From Streptomyces sedi (GTDB taxonomy: Bacteria > Actinomycetota > Actinomycetes > Streptomycetales > Streptomycetaceae): DNA of 64,000 nt. Under the pieces are notes generated by a model that saw only the letters and a list, made by a program, of their open reading frames with translations, ran no database searches and had not been told where the DNA came from. The translations under genes and the position numbers were made by a program. Below are positions 31,646 through 40,768 of this stretch, piece by piece. Within the stretch, counting starts at the first letter, position 1; every line of letters begins with the position of its first letter. The stretch lies in the NCBI RefSeq assembly GCF_006335015.1, contig NZ_VDGT01000002.1, positions 124,001 through 188,000 on the forward strand. Reading direction: 5' to 3'.

Positions 31646-31918
31646 GGTTACTCCCTCGGTCTCCCGCTGTTCGGGCGTGGCACCGCCATCCGGCCCAGGG
31701 GTGGCCCGGAAGGGGGCGCCTGGGGCGGTAGCTTGGTCCTGGCGCGGGCAGCGCCGGGGTGTGTGCCACCACCAAGGCTAAGAGATGACCGCACGTCACA
31801 CGCTGTCCGCTTTGCCGAGAAACGACGGTAATTGGTGCTACTGTTCGTGCGCGGTCGGGGTCACGGGTGGGGCGGCCGGAAGCGCGGCGCGGGCGCAGGT
31901 TGGGAAGTGGAGGTCCCG

Positions 31919-32416
31919 ATGACGACACGTGGTGTTCTGTATGTGCACTCCTCCCCCCGCGCGCTCTGTCCCCATATCGAGTGGGCCGTCGCCGCCGTCC
32001 TCGACAACAGCCGCGTGGGGCTCGACTGGACCAGACAGCCCGCCTCCCCCGGCACCTGGCGTGCCGAGCTGTCCTGGCAGGGCGAGGCGGCCACCGCCTC
32101 GCAGCTCGCCTCCGCGCTGCACGGCTCGCACCTGCTGCGTTACGAGGTCACCGCCGACCCGGGCCCCGGCGCCGACGGCGAACGCTACAGCTGCACCCCC
32201 GACCTCGGCATCTACCACGCCGTCACCGGGCCGCACGGCGACATCATGATCCGCGAGAACCAACTGCGCGCCGCCGCCGCCAGGGCCGCCGCCGGCGAGA
32301 GCGACCTCCAGGCGGAGATCGCCCGCCTGTTGGGCAAGCCCTGGGACGACGAGCTGGAGCCCTTCCGCCACGCGGGCGAGGGCGCGCCCGTGCGCTGGCT
32401 GCACCAGGTCGTCTGA
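31919..32416 (+). CDS. DUF3145-family protein
   Basis: The 165-residue protein matches the actinobacterial DUF3145 family. Recognised features are TTRGVLYVHSSPRALCPHIEWAVA, the central RYEVTADPG and YSCTPDLGIYHA, and the end GKPWDDELEPFRHAGEGAPVRWL. No catalytic residues are known. TGGAGGTCCCG precedes the ATG. The upstream 272-bp gap, shared with the divergent SGNH gene, contains TACTGT as a possible -10 near 31836. Confidence 0.85.
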   Translation: MTTRGVLYVHSSPRALCPHIEWAVAAVLDNSRVGLDWTRQPASPGTWRAELSWQGEAATASQLASALHGSHLLRYEVTADPGPGADGERYSCTPDLGIYHAVTGPHGDIMIRENQLRAAAARAAAGESDLQAEIARLLGKPWDDELEPFRHAGEGAPVRWLHQVV

Positions 32417-32581
32417 GCCGCGCCGCGGCCCCAGGCGGCTCGGTGACGGCCTCCGCCGGCTCGCGTTCGACCGGTCAACGGGGCGACGCCGGCGCGGAGT
32501 TGAACCCGTCCGGGCGGGGGTTCCACGCGGGGCGCGCGCTGATCCGACGAGATGGGGCGGACAGGCTCTAGCGTTCCGGCC

Positions 32582-33514
32582 ATGACCGACAGCTCAGCCC
32601 AGCCCTCCGCCCCCGCCACCTCTTCCGCTCCCTCCGCTCCCTCCGCGACCGAAGCCACCTCGGTCGCCGTCCTCGGCACCGGCATCATGGGCGCCGCGAT
32701 GGCCCGCAACCTCTGCCGCGCCGACCTCGACGTGCGCGTCTGGAACCGCACCCGCGCCAAGGCAGAGCCGCTGGCCGAACACGGCGTGCGGGTCGCCGAC
32801 ACCCCGGCCGACGCGGTCGCCGGCGCCGGCGTCGTCCTCACGGTGCTGCACGACGGGGAGGCCGCCGCGGAGGCGATCGCGCGGGCGGCCGGCGCGTTCG
32901 CGCCCGACGCGGTCTGGCTCCAGTGCTCGACCGCCGGCCTCGACGGGCTGGACCGCCTCCTCGCCCTCGCCGACGCCCACGGCCTGACCCTCGTCGACGC
33001 CCCCGTCCTCGGCACCCGCCAGCCCGCCGAGGCGGGCATGCTCACCGTGCTGGCCGCCGGACCGGAGGAGACCAGGGGGCGCCTCGCGCCCGTGCTCGCG
33101 GCGATCGGCAGCCGCACGCTGTGGCTCGGCACCACTCCCGGGGCGGCGACCAGGCTCAAACTGGTCTGCAACAGCTGGGTGTTGGCCGTCACCCACGGCA
33201 CGGCCGAGGCGATGGCGCTCGCCCACGGGCTGGGTGTCGACTCCGCCGACTTCCTGGAGGCCGTCGCCGGCGGCCCGTTGGACCTCGGCTATCTGCGGAC
33301 CAAGGCGGCGGCCATCGAGGCGGGCGACCTGCCGGCGAGCTTCGCCGTCGACACGGCGCGGAAGGACGCCCGGCTGATCGTCGAGGCCGGCGAACGGGCC
33401 GGCGTCCGCCTGGACGTGGCGTCCGCCGGGCTGGACCGCCTGGACCGGGCGTCGGCGCAGGGGCACGGGGGGCGGGACATGGCGGCTTCGTACTACGCGA
33501 GCTTCGACGCGTAG
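32582..33514 (+). CDS. 6-phosphogluconate-dehydrogenase-like NAD(P) oxidoreductase
   Basis: The 310-residue protein has an Ala/Ser/Pro-rich start, then the Rossmann motif VAVLGTGIMGAAMARNL (about residues 28-45). VWLQCSTAGLDGLDRL and VDAPVLGTRQPAEAG occupy the substrate loop, and the catalytic Lys lies in TRLKLVCNSW. It belongs to the beta-hydroxyacid dehydrogenase/imine reductase group. It oxidises hydroxyacids or reduces imines; the substrate is unknown. It is single and is followed by a repeat array. Confidence 0.85.
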   Translation: MTDSSAQPSAPATSSAPSAPSATEATSVAVLGTGIMGAAMARNLCRADLDVRVWNRTRAKAEPLAEHGVRVADTPADAVAGAGVVLTVLHDGEAAAEAIARAAGAFAPDAVWLQCSTAGLDGLDRLLALADAHGLTLVDAPVLGTRQPAEAGMLTVLAAGPEETRGRLAPVLAAIGSRTLWLGTTPGAATRLKLVCNSWVLAVTHGTAEAMALAHGLGVDSADFLEAVAGGPLDLGYLRTKAAAIEAGDLPASFAVDTARKDARLIVEAGERAGVRLDVASAGLDRLDRASAQGHGGRDMAASYYASFDA

Positions 33515-33540
33515 CCGCTGGCCGCGGGGCCGTCTGTCGA

Positions 33541-33930
33541 CAGCGGTCCTGGTCGGTCGCGGTGGGTTGTCGTCCTCGGCCCGGTGTTGGGTTGCTCGCG
33601 CAGTTCCCCGCGCCCCTTCGGGGCCGGTGGGCGGCTTTGGGGGCGCGGGGAACTGCGCGAATGCTGTGTGGCGGGGGTTGGTCGACTACGGAGCTTCGTG
33701 GTTCGGTGGGTTGTCGTCCTCGGCCCGGTGGTGGGTTGCTCGCGCAGTTCCCCGCGCCCCTTCGGGGCCGGTGGGCGGCTTTGGGGGCGCGGGGAACTGC
33801 GCGGTGCATTCGTGGCGGGGCGCGGTCGACTACGGAGCTTCGTGGGCCGGTGGGTTGTCGGCGTGAGCCCGGTGGTGGGTTCCCCGCGCCCCGGCGCGCC
33901 GGTGGGCGGCTAGGGGGCGCGGGGAACCGC
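33541..33930. repeat. Tandem array of the dispersed inverted repeat (2 full units and a degenerate one)
   Basis: The arm GCGCAGTTCCCCGCGCCCC occurs at 33598 and 33742 (144-bp period), with inverted partners at 33640-33658 and 33784-33802. A shortened pair lies at 33878-33892 and 33914-33928. Between hairpins runs a conserved linker containing TGTGTGGCGGGGGTTGGTCG and ACTACGGAGCTTCGTGG. The array fills the 454-bp gap between the convergent reductase and fabF genes. No protein-coding gene is credible here. Confidence 0.92.
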
Positions 33931-33968
33931 GGTGCCGCGCCGGCGAGGCGGACGGCTTCCGCCGTAGG

Positions 33969-35231
33969 TCAGACCGTGCGCATCGCGAGCACCACGTTGT
34001 GCCCGCCGAAGCCGAACGAGTCGCTGAGCGCGGCGATGGTGCCGCTGGGCAGCTCCCTCGGCTTGCCGATGACGATGTCCGCGTCCACCTGCGGGTCGAG
34101 GTGGTCCACGTTGATCGTCGGCGGCGCCGTCCTGTGGTGGAGCGCCAGGGCGGTGGCCACGGCGGCCACACCGCCGGCGCCACCCAGGAGGTGGCCGGTC
34201 ATCGACTTGGTCGCCGAGATGGCCATCTGGTCCAGGTTGTCGCCGAACACCTCGCGCAGCGCCTTCAGCTCGGCCAGGTCGCCCTGCGGCGTCGACGTGG
34301 CGTGCGCGTTGACGTGGGCCAGCTGCTCCGGCTTGAGGTCCGTGTTCTCCAGCACGTGCCGCATCGCCACGGCGATGCCGCGGCCCGTCGGCTCCGGCTG
34401 CGCGATGTGGTGGGCGTCGGCCGAGAGGCCCTGGCCCAGGATCTCGCAGTAGACCCGCGCGCCGCGCCGTTCCGCGTGGTCGGCGGACTCCAACACCACC
34501 AGGCCGGCACCCTCTCCCAGCACGAAACCGTTGCGGTCCGTGTCGAACGGCCGGGAGGCCGTCGCGGGGGAGTCGTTGTTCTTGGACATCGCCATCATGT
34601 TGGCGAAGGCCGCGATCGGCAGCGGGTGCACGCACGCCTCGGTGCCGCCGGCCAACACGATGTCGGCGCGGCCGGTGCGGATCATCTCCACCGCGTAGCC
34701 CACCGCCTCGGCACCCGAGGCGCAGGCGCTCACCGGGGTGTGCGAGCCGGCGCGCGCGCCCACGTCCAGACTGACGTTGGCGGACGGGCTGTTCGGCATG
34801 AGCATGGGGACGGTGTGCGGCGAGACCTTCCGCGCGCCCTTCTCCTTGAGCACGTCGTACTGGTCCATCAGCGTGGTCACACCACCGATGCCGGAGGCCA
34901 GCACCACGCCCAGCCGGTCGGGGTCGACCGGCGCGTCCTCTCCGGCCCTGCCCTGGAAACCGGCGTCGGCCCATGCCTCTCTGGCCGCGATCAGCCCGAA
35001 CTGGGCGGAACGGTCCAGCTTGCGGGCCTGCGGCCGGGGCAGGATCTCGGTCGGATCGACCGCGGCCGTGGCGGCGAAGGTGACCGGCAGCTCCGCCGCC
35101 CACTCCTGGGTCAACGACCGCGCGCCGGACTCACCGGCGAGCATGGCCTCCCAGGTGGTCGCGCTGTCGCCACCCAGCGGTGTGGTTGCGCCGACTCCGG
35201 TGACAACCACCGCGCGATTGGTCGCGTTCAC
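33969..35231 (-). CDS. fabF: Beta-ketoacyl-ACP synthase II
   Basis: The 420-residue protein is a full KAS II. Cys170 is in SACASG, and the two His of the triad are in NAHATSTPQGD and TGHLLGGAGG. It extends acyl-ACP by condensing it with malonyl-ACP in the cytoplasm. The start is GTG at 35231. It is the last gene of the fabD-fabH-acpP-fabF cluster, 89 bp after acpP with a hairpin between. The order is that of the primary fatty-acid cluster of Streptomyces, not a polyketide cluster (no chain-length-factor partner). Confidence 0.95.
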   Translation of the reverse strand: MNATNRAVVVTGVGATTPLGGDSATTWEAMLAGESGARSLTQEWAAELPVTFAATAAVDPTEILPRPQARKLDRSAQFGLIAAREAWADAGFQGRAGEDAPVDPDRLGVVLASGIGGVTTLMDQYDVLKEKGARKVSPHTVPMLMPNSPSANVSLDVGARAGSHTPVSACASGAEAVGYAVEMIRTGRADIVLAGGTEACVHPLPIAAFANMMAMSKNNDSPATASRPFDTDRNGFVLGEGAGLVVLESADHAERRGARVYCEILGQGLSADAHHIAQPEPTGRGIAVAMRHVLENTDLKPEQLAHVNAHATSTPQGDLAELKALREVFGDNLDQMAISATKSMTGHLLGGAGGVAAVATALALHHRTAPPTINVDHLDPQVDADIVIGKPRELPSGTIAALSDSFGFGGHNVVLAMRTV

Positions 35232-35267
35232 AGTTCTCTTACTCCGCTAGATCGGGGATGGTGCCGC

Positions 35268-35288
35268 CGCCACCCGCGAAGGGTGGCG
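35268..35288 (-). terminator. Intercistronic hairpin between acpP and fabF
   Basis: CGCCACCC and GGGTGGCG form an 8-bp stem with a 5-nt loop. It lies 33 bp after the acpP stop. A partial terminator or mRNA-end protector here would let ACP be made in excess over FabF, as is needed for a carrier protein. Confidence 0.55.
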
Positions 35289-35320
35289 AACAGCGCGTCT
35301 GCCGAGGGCGCTGGCGCCCG

Positions 35321-35569
35321 TCAGCTCTGGTGGGTGGCGATGTAGCCGACCGCGTCGCCCACCGTCTTGAGGCCCTTGACGTCGTCGTCCGGGATCTTGA
35401 CGCCGAAGCGCTCCTCGGCGGCGACGACCACCTCGACCATGGACAGCGAGTCGACGTCGAGGTCGTCGGTGAACGACTTCTCCTCGGTCACCTCGTCGTT
35501 GGGGATACCGGCGATCTCGTTCACGATCTCGGCGAGACCGGCGATGATCTCTTCCCGGCTGGCAGCCAT
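35321..35569 (-). CDS. acpP: Acyl carrier protein of fatty-acid synthesis
   Basis: The 82-residue acidic protein carries the phosphopantetheine site Ser41 in DLDVDSLSMVEVV. It holds growing acyl chains as thioesters between the Fab enzymes. It sits between fabH and fabF with a 107-bp gap to fabH. Confidence 0.96.
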   Translation of the reverse strand: MAASREEIIAGLAEIVNEIAGIPNDEVTEEKSFTDDLDVDSLSMVEVVVAAEERFGVKIPDDDVKGLKTVGDAVGYIATHQS

Positions 35570-35676
35570 GACGGCGCTCCTTCGTGTGCTGCGGTGGGGT
35601 ACCGCAATGGTTGGTGGTCCGTGGGGACCGTCGGGTGGACCCGGTCAAGCGGTGGGTCCTCGTTCTCCGGTCCTCG

Positions 35677-36678
35677 CTAGGGGAGGGTAACGACCGTGGC
35701 CGCGTACACCAGCCCCGCCCCGAAGCCGATGACGAGCGCGGTGTCGCCGCTTCTCGCCTGACCGGTCTCCAGCATCCGCTCCATCGCGAGGGGGATGGAG
35801 GCGGCTGAGGTGTTGCCCGAGAACTCGATGTCCCGGGCCACCGCCACATGCTCGGGCAGCTTGAGCGTCTTCGCCATCGAGTCGATGATCCGCATGTTGG
35901 CCTGGTGCGGAATGAAGACGTCCAGGTCCTGCGCGGTGATCCCGGCGGCGTCCAGCGCCTGCTGGGCCACCTTGGCCATCTCGAAGACCGCCCAGCGGAA
36001 GACCGTCTGGCCCTCCTGCCGCAGCGCGGGGAACTTGTCCCCCGGCTGGTACTCGTCCCAGGGCACCGTCTGCCGGATGACCTGGGACTTGTCGCCCTCG
36101 GAGCCCCAGACCGTCGGCCCGAGCGCCGGCGCCTGAGCCGGGCCGAGCACGACGGCGCCGGCACCGTCGGCGAAGAGGAACGCGGTGGAACGGTCGGTGC
36201 GGTCCGTCAGATCCGACAGCCGCTCCACACCGATCACCAGCACATGGCCGGCGCTGCCGTCCACGATCAGGCCCTTGGCGACGGTCAGCCCGTAGCCGAA
36301 GCCGGCGCAGGCGGCCGAGATGTCGAACGCCGCCGCCTTGTCGGTGCCCAGCCGGTGCGCGATGTCCGTGGCGATCGCCGGGGTCTGCGAGAAGTGCGAG
36401 ACGGTGGAGACCACCACCGCCTCGATCTGCTCGGCGGTGATCCCGGCGCTGGCGATCGCCTTGCCCGAGGCGGCGAGCGCCATCTCGGCGACCGTCTCGT
36501 CGGGACCGGCCCAGTGCCGGGTCACGATCCCGGAACGCGACCTGATCCACTCGTCCGACGAGTCGATGTGACGCAGGATCTCCTCGTTCGGCACCACGCG
36601 GGATGGCCGATAGCCACCGACGCCGGCCAGCCGCGCGAACGGCGCGCCTCGGCTGGCCCTGAGTGAGGCGGGGGGCAT
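35677..36678 (-). CDS. fabH: Beta-ketoacyl-ACP synthase III
   Basis: The 333-residue protein has the KAS III triad: Cys124 in SAACAGFGYG, His in IPHQANMRI and Asn in SGNTSAAS. It starts fatty-acid synthesis by condensing acyl-CoA (branched or acetyl) with malonyl-ACP. The ATG at 36678 lies 11 bp after the fabD stop, so the two are one transcript. Confidence 0.95.
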   Translation of the reverse strand: MPPASLRASRGAPFARLAGVGGYRPSRVVPNEEILRHIDSSDEWIRSRSGIVTRHWAGPDETVAEMALAASGKAIASAGITAEQIEAVVVSTVSHFSQTPAIATDIAHRLGTDKAAAFDISAACAGFGYGLTVAKGLIVDGSAGHVLVIGVERLSDLTDRTDRSTAFLFADGAGAVVLGPAQAPALGPTVWGSEGDKSQVIRQTVPWDEYQPGDKFPALRQEGQTVFRWAVFEMAKVAQQALDAAGITAQDLDVFIPHQANMRIIDSMAKTLKLPEHVAVARDIEFSGNTSAASIPLAMERMLETGQARSGDTALVIGFGAGLVYAATVVTLP

Positions 36679-36689
36679 GTCCGGACTCC

Positions 36690-37646
36690 TTATTCGGCTG
36701 CTTCGGGGGACTTGTGCGCGTGCTCGGCTATGAGCGTGCGAGCCGCCTCCAGCTGGTCGGGGCGCTTGATGGCGGCCCGTGCCACGCCCGGCAGGTTCCT
36801 GCGCGCCAGGCTGGACAGGGTGCCCCCGGGCAGCAGTTCGACCAGCCCCGTGACGCCCAACTCGGCGAAGGTGTCCACGCACAGGTCCCAGCGGACCGGG
36901 CTGGAGACCTGCGCCACCAGCCGGCGCAGCACCTCGGCGCCGTCCCCGACGACCGCGCCGTCGGCGTTCGAGACGAACGGCACCCGGGGGTCGCCCGGGG
37001 TGAGACCGCCGGCGGCCTCCTCCATCTCGGCGACGGCGGGCGCCATGTACGTGGTGTGGAAGGCGCCGGCCACCTTCAGCGGCATGACGCGCGCGCCCTC
37101 GGGCTTGTCCTCGGTCAGAGCGGCCAGCTGCTCGATGGTGCCGGCGGCGACCAGCTGCCCGCCGCCGTTGTTGTTCGCCGCGACCAGGCCCAGCCCGGCC
37201 AGCTTCGCCTCGACGTCGGCCGGATCGCCGCCGAGCACGGCGGACATCCCGGTCTCGGTCACGGCGGCGGCCTTGGCCATCGCGCTCGCCCTGCGGGCCA
37301 CCAGCGCCATCGCCTCGTTCTCGGAGATCACCCCGCCGATCGCGGCGGCTGGCAGCTCCCCCACGCTGTGGCCGGCGATCGCGTCGAGGCATTCGGCCGG
37401 CTCCGGCACCGCGTCGTCGCCGAAGAGGGCGCCGGCGGACAGCAACGCGCCGGCGACCAGCAGCGGTTGCGCCACGGCCGTGTCCCGGATCGCGTCGGCG
37501 TCGGCCTCGGTCCCGTAGTGGACCAGGTCGACGCCCGCGATCTCGGACCACTCGCCGAGGCGGTCGGCCACACCAGGAAGTTCGAGCCACGGTTGCAGAA
37601 AGCCAGGGGCCTGGGAGCCCTGGCCGGGGGCTACGAGTACGAGCAC
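36690..37646 (-). CDS. fabD: Malonyl-CoA:ACP transacylase
   Basis: The 318-residue protein has the transacylase marks LVAPGQGSQ at the N-terminus, Ser94 in AGHSVGELPAA and the His in AGAFHTTYMAPA. It loads malonyl groups onto ACP. The start is taken as GTG at 37646 after GAGAGAGTGAGAAG, because the family begins at this point; upstream in-frame codons belong to the promoter. It is the first gene of the fab cluster. TACAAT on the minus strand (37719-37714) is a good -10 for it. Control by the FasR protein encoded just upstream is known for this cluster in Streptomyces. Confidence 0.94.
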   Translation of the reverse strand: MLVLVAPGQGSQAPGFLQPWLELPGVADRLGEWSEIAGVDLVHYGTEADADAIRDTAVAQPLLVAGALLSAGALFGDDAVPEPAECLDAIAGHSVGELPAAAIGGVISENEAMALVARRASAMAKAAAVTETGMSAVLGGDPADVEAKLAGLGLVAANNNGGGQLVAAGTIEQLAALTEDKPEGARVMPLKVAGAFHTTYMAPAVAEMEEAAGGLTPGDPRVPFVSNADGAVVGDGAEVLRRLVAQVSSPVRWDLCVDTFAELGVTGLVELLPGGTLSSLARRNLPGVARAAIKRPDQLEAARTLIAEHAHKSPEAAE

Positions 37647-37713
37647 CTTCTCACTCTCTCCCGGGTGAGGGGTCCGCCACCGGTGGTGGCGAGAACCAAG
37701 AACGGTCGTCGGA

Positions 37714-37719
37714 ATTGTA
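37714..37719 (-). promoter_or_regulatory. -10 element TACAAT of the fabD promoter
   Basis: TACAAT on the minus strand lies 68 bp upstream of the fabD start, in the 88-bp gap after fasR. The -35 box is not clear (TTGGAG is too close), which fits an activator-dependent promoter. FasR is the expected activator. Confidence 0.45.
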
Positions 37720-37734
37720 GAGAGCCTCCAACTG

Positions 37735-38913
37735 TCAGGAGACCGCATCTCCGTCGGCGAGACGGCCGAGCATCAGGGCGACGCGCAGTGTGAAGGCCGA
37801 CCGGACGTCTGAAGGAGGCCATCCGGTGACATCAGTCACACGTCTCAGGCGGTAGCGAACGGTGTTGGGATGCACAAACAGCATTCTGGCGGCACCCTCC
37901 AGACTGCTCGCCTGCTCCAGATAGACACTCAGCGTCTCCAGCAACGCCGAGCCGGCCTGCTGGAGCGGTCTGTAGATCTCCTCCACCAGCAGGGTCCGCG
38001 CCGCCGGGTCGCCCGCCATCGCGCGCTCCGGCAGCAGGTCGTCGGCGAGCACCGGACGCGGCGCGTCCGGCCAGGCCGCGCAGGCCCGCAGCCCCGCCGC
38101 CGCCGCGCTCGCCGAACGGGTCGCCGACAGCAGGTCGCCCACGACGGGCCCCGCCACCACGGACCCGGCGGCGAACGGCCCGATCAGCGCCCTGGCCACC
38201 TGCAACGGGTCGTCGCTGCCGCCGGCGATCACCACCAGCCGCTTGCCCAGCACCCCCGTCAGCACCTGGATCTTCGCGTAGCGGGCGGCCCTGCGGATCG
38301 CCTCCACCGTCAGCTCGCTGTCCCCGTTGGGCGCGCTGCCCAGCACGACCACCACGTGCTCCGGCGTCCGCCAGCCCAGCGCCGCGGCGCGCGACACGTC
38401 GCTCTCGTCCGCCTCGCCGGAGACCACCGCGTTGACCACGAGCGACTCCAGCCGCGCGTCCCAGGCGCCCCGCGCCTCCGCCGCCTGGGCGTAGACCTGC
38501 GCGGTGGCGAACGCGATCTCCCGCGCGTACACCAGCAGCGCGTTGCGCAGCGCCACCTCGCTGCCGGGCGGCGCGAGTTCGTCCACCGCGGTCTCCACCA
38601 CCTCGATGGTGGTGCGGACCATCTCCACGGTCTGCCGCAGCGTGACCGCCCTGGTCAGCTCGCGGGGGGCGGTGCCGAAGACATCGGTGCTGATCGCCTG
38701 CGGCGCGTCCGGATGCCGGAACCACTCGGTGAAGGCGGCGATGCCCGCCTGGGCCACCAGCCCGATCCAGGAACGGTTCTCCGGGGGCATGGCGCGGTAC
38801 CACGGCAGCTGCTGGTCCATCCGCGCGATCGCGGCGGCTGCCAGCTTGCCCGAGGACTGTTCGAGACGGCGAACGGTGGCGGCGTGGGACTTCTTCGCAT
38901 CGGCATCGGACAC
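37735..38913 (-). CDS. fasR: PucR-type regulator FasR of fatty-acid synthesis
   Basis: The 392-residue protein has the CdaR/PucR layout and ends in the conserved helix-turn-helix SLEGAARMLFVHPNTVRYRLRRVTDVTGWPP. The middle contains the GGDEF-like core (EHVVVVLGSAPNGDSELTVEAIRRAA). Its place directly before fabD-fabH-acpP-fabF identifies it as FasR, the activator of that operon in Streptomyces. The start is GTG at 38913. It is divergent from the pirin gene at 39005. Confidence 0.93.
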   Translation of the reverse strand: MSDADAKKSHAATVRRLEQSSGKLAAAAIARMDQQLPWYRAMPPENRSWIGLVAQAGIAAFTEWFRHPDAPQAISTDVFGTAPRELTRAVTLRQTVEMVRTTIEVVETAVDELAPPGSEVALRNALLVYAREIAFATAQVYAQAAEARGAWDARLESLVVNAVVSGEADESDVSRAAALGWRTPEHVVVVLGSAPNGDSELTVEAIRRAARYAKIQVLTGVLGKRLVVIAGGSDDPLQVARALIGPFAAGSVVAGPVVGDLLSATRSASAAAAGLRACAAWPDAPRPVLADDLLPERAMAGDPAARTLLVEEIYRPLQQAGSALLETLSVYLEQASSLEGAARMLFVHPNTVRYRLRRVTDVTGWPPSDVRSAFTLRVALMLGRLADGDAVS

Positions 38914-39004
38914 GGGGACCAGCCTGCCTCATTTCCTCGCCGTCCATACCCGGGGGGTCCTCACGCACCCCCGCGTTCCCCGCGCGGAGCGCTACCGTGG
39001 CCGG

Positions 39005-39685
39005 ATGTCGCCCATCCCGCCCCGTGTCCTCCGCGCCGCCGACCGCTACGCCGGCGGCGACCCCGCGACCGGCGTCGACACCCGGCACGCCTTCTCGTTC
39101 GGGCCGTTCTACGACCCGGACAACGTGCGCTGGGGCCAGTTGACCGCCTGCAACGAGGAACGTCTCGCCCCCGGCGCGGGGTTCCCGCCCCATCGGCACC
39201 GGGACGTGGAGATCGTCAGCTGGGTCATCGAGGGCGAGTTGACGCACGAGGACGCCGACGGCACGCGGACCGTGATCCGCCCCGGCGACCTGCAACGGCT
39301 CACCGCCGGCTCCGGCGTCCAGCACAGCGAACGCAACGAGGGCCGCCGCCCGCTGCGGTTCGCGCAGATGTGGCTGGTCGCGGACCGGCCGGGCGGCCCG
39401 CCCGACTACGAGGTGGTGCGCGGGTTCGCCCCTGACACCCCCTACACGCTGCCGCGCACGGAAGGGACGCTGCGGCTGCTGCGCGGTGACGCGGCGCTGG
39501 CGGCGGGCGACGGCGAGCTGCTGCATCTGCGACTGACGCGGGGGAGTGGCGCGTTGGACGGCGAGCGGCTGTACGAGGGGGACAGCGTGCGGCTGGCCGC
39601 GGGGGCGTTCGCGCTGCGGGCGGGGGAGGAGGGCCTGGAGGCCCTCCTCTGGTCCCTCGCGGAACCGGCCGACCGCCGGCCCTGA
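39005..39685 (+). CDS. Pirin-family protein
   Basis: The 226-residue protein has the bicupin fold. Metal ligands are in FPPHRHRDVEIVSWVIEGELTHED (two His and neighbours) and VQHSERNEG. Pirins bind iron and in bacteria may act as quercetinases or redox switches. It lies alone, divergent from fasR, with a single repeat arm downstream. Confidence 0.88.
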   Translation: MSPIPPRVLRAADRYAGGDPATGVDTRHAFSFGPFYDPDNVRWGQLTACNEERLAPGAGFPPHRHRDVEIVSWVIEGELTHEDADGTRTVIRPGDLQRLTAGSGVQHSERNEGRRPLRFAQMWLVADRPGGPPDYEVVRGFAPDTPYTLPRTEGTLRLLRGDAALAAGDGELLHLRLTRGSGALDGERLYEGDSVRLAAGAFALRAGEEGLEALLWSLAEPADRRP

Positions 39686-39769
39686 GGGCGTCCACTCGCC
39701 TTGCCGGCGTGGCTTCGTGGTCGTCCGCGGCTCGTCGCTGGTGCGGGGTGCGCTCGCCACGACCAACCA

Positions 39770-39788
39770 GGGGCGCGGGGAACTGCGC
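39770..39788. repeat. Single arm of the dispersed inverted repeat
   Basis: GGGGCGCGGGGAACTGCGC matches the right arm of the elements at 20232, 33640 and 43693. No left arm is present nearby. It lies between the convergent pirin and serine-hydrolase genes, as other copies do. Confidence 0.85.
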
Positions 39789-39834
39789 GGGCAACCGGCC
39801 ACCGGGGCGAGGACAACCTCCCCGGACAGAACAG

Positions 39835-40650
39835 CTAGCCGGCCACTTCGGCCAGGATCGCGTCCGTGTACGCCGGCCAGGCCTCCGCCGCCCACTGGCC
39901 GAACGCGCGGTCGGTGAGGGTGACGCAGGCCGCGCCCGCGTCCGGGTCCACCCAGAGGAACGTGCCGGACTGGCCGAAGTGGCCGAACGTGCGTGGCGAC
40001 GAGTTCCGCCCCGTCCAGTGCGGGGACTTGTGGTCGCGCAACGAGAACCCGAGCCCCCAGTCGTTGGGGCGCTGGTGGCCGAAGCCGGGCAGGACGCCGC
40101 TCAGGCCGGGGAAGACCACGGAGGTCGCCTCGTCCAGCGTCTCGGGCGCCAGCAGCCGGGGGCTCTGCAACTCCGCGGCGAACCGCAGCAGGTCGTCGGC
40201 CGAGGAGCGGCCGTCCTTCGCGGGGGAGCCGGGAATCTCGGTGGCGGTCATGCCGAGCGGCTCGCACAGCGCCTGGCGCAGGTACTCGGCGAACGGCATT
40301 CCGGCGGCCTTCGCGAGATGGTCGCTCAGCACGTCGAAGCCCGCGTTGGAGTACAGGCGGCGTTCGCCGGGCGGGGCCATCACCTTCGGCTCGTCGAAGG
40401 CGAGCCCGGAGGCGTGGGCCAGCAGATGGCGGACGGTCGAGCCCTCGGGGCCGGCCGGTTCGTCCAGCTCGATCGCGCCCTCCTCGACCGCGATCAGCGC
40501 CGCGTAGGCGGTCAGCGGCTTGGTGACGGAGGCCAGCGCGAACACCCTGTCCGTCGGGCCGTGTCGGCCCAGAACCGTGCCGTCGCTCCTGACCACGCCG
40601 GTGGCCACGGTCTCGACCGGCCACTCGTCCACCATCGCAAGGCTTCGCAT
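39835..40650 (-). CDS. Beta-lactamase-fold serine hydrolase (class C/esterase type)
   Basis: The 271-residue protein has the S-x-x-K motif Ser41-Lys44 (LASVTKPL), the Y-x-N motif near Tyr99 (RRLYSNAGF) and a late FGHFGQSG in the KTG position. It has no signal peptide, so it is more likely an intracellular esterase or amidase than a beta-lactamase. The ATG at 40650 is favoured; the frame upstream runs into the MerR promoter. It is divergent from the MerR gene at 40769. Confidence 0.85.
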   Translation of the reverse strand: MRSLAMVDEWPVETVATGVVRSDGTVLGRHGPTDRVFALASVTKPLTAYAALIAVEEGAIELDEPAGPEGSTVRHLLAHASGLAFDEPKVMAPPGERRLYSNAGFDVLSDHLAKAAGMPFAEYLRQALCEPLGMTATEIPGSPAKDGRSSADDLLRFAAELQSPRLLAPETLDEATSVVFPGLSGVLPGFGHQRPNDWGLGFSLRDHKSPHWTGRNSSPRTFGHFGQSGTFLWVDPDAGAACVTLTDRAFGQWAAEAWPAYTDAILAEVAG

Positions 40651-40731
40651 ACGACCGAGCGTAACGTTCGCCCCACCGCCGCCGGCCGTCCGGGCTCGTT
40701 CCCGGGCCGGTCCGTCCGCGCCCGCCCGGTC

Positions 40732-40762
40732 TTGCCTGGAGCCCACTCCAACGTTCTAGCGT
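40732..40762 (+). promoter_or_regulatory. MerR-type promoter: TTGCCT, 19-bp spacer with TGGAGcccaCTCCA, TAGCGT
   Basis: The -35 TTGCCT (40732-40737) and -10 TAGCGT (40757-40762) are 19 bp apart. The dyad TGGAG...CTCCA (40737-40741 and 40746-40750) fills the spacer. The -10 ends 6 bp before the ATG at 40769, so transcription starts at the start codon and the mRNA is leaderless. This is the textbook geometry for MerR autoregulation. Confidence 0.75.
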
Positions 40763-40768
40763 GGACGC

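Noticed and set aside
33969..37646. A type II polyketide cluster
   Set aside because: The gene order fabD-fabH-acpP-fabF with FasR upstream, and the lack of a chain-length factor, ketoreductase or cyclase, identify primary fatty-acid synthesis.
39835..40650. A secreted beta-lactamase giving antibiotic resistance
   Set aside because: No signal peptide, and the motifs fit the wider esterase/class-C-like fold; resistance is not supported.
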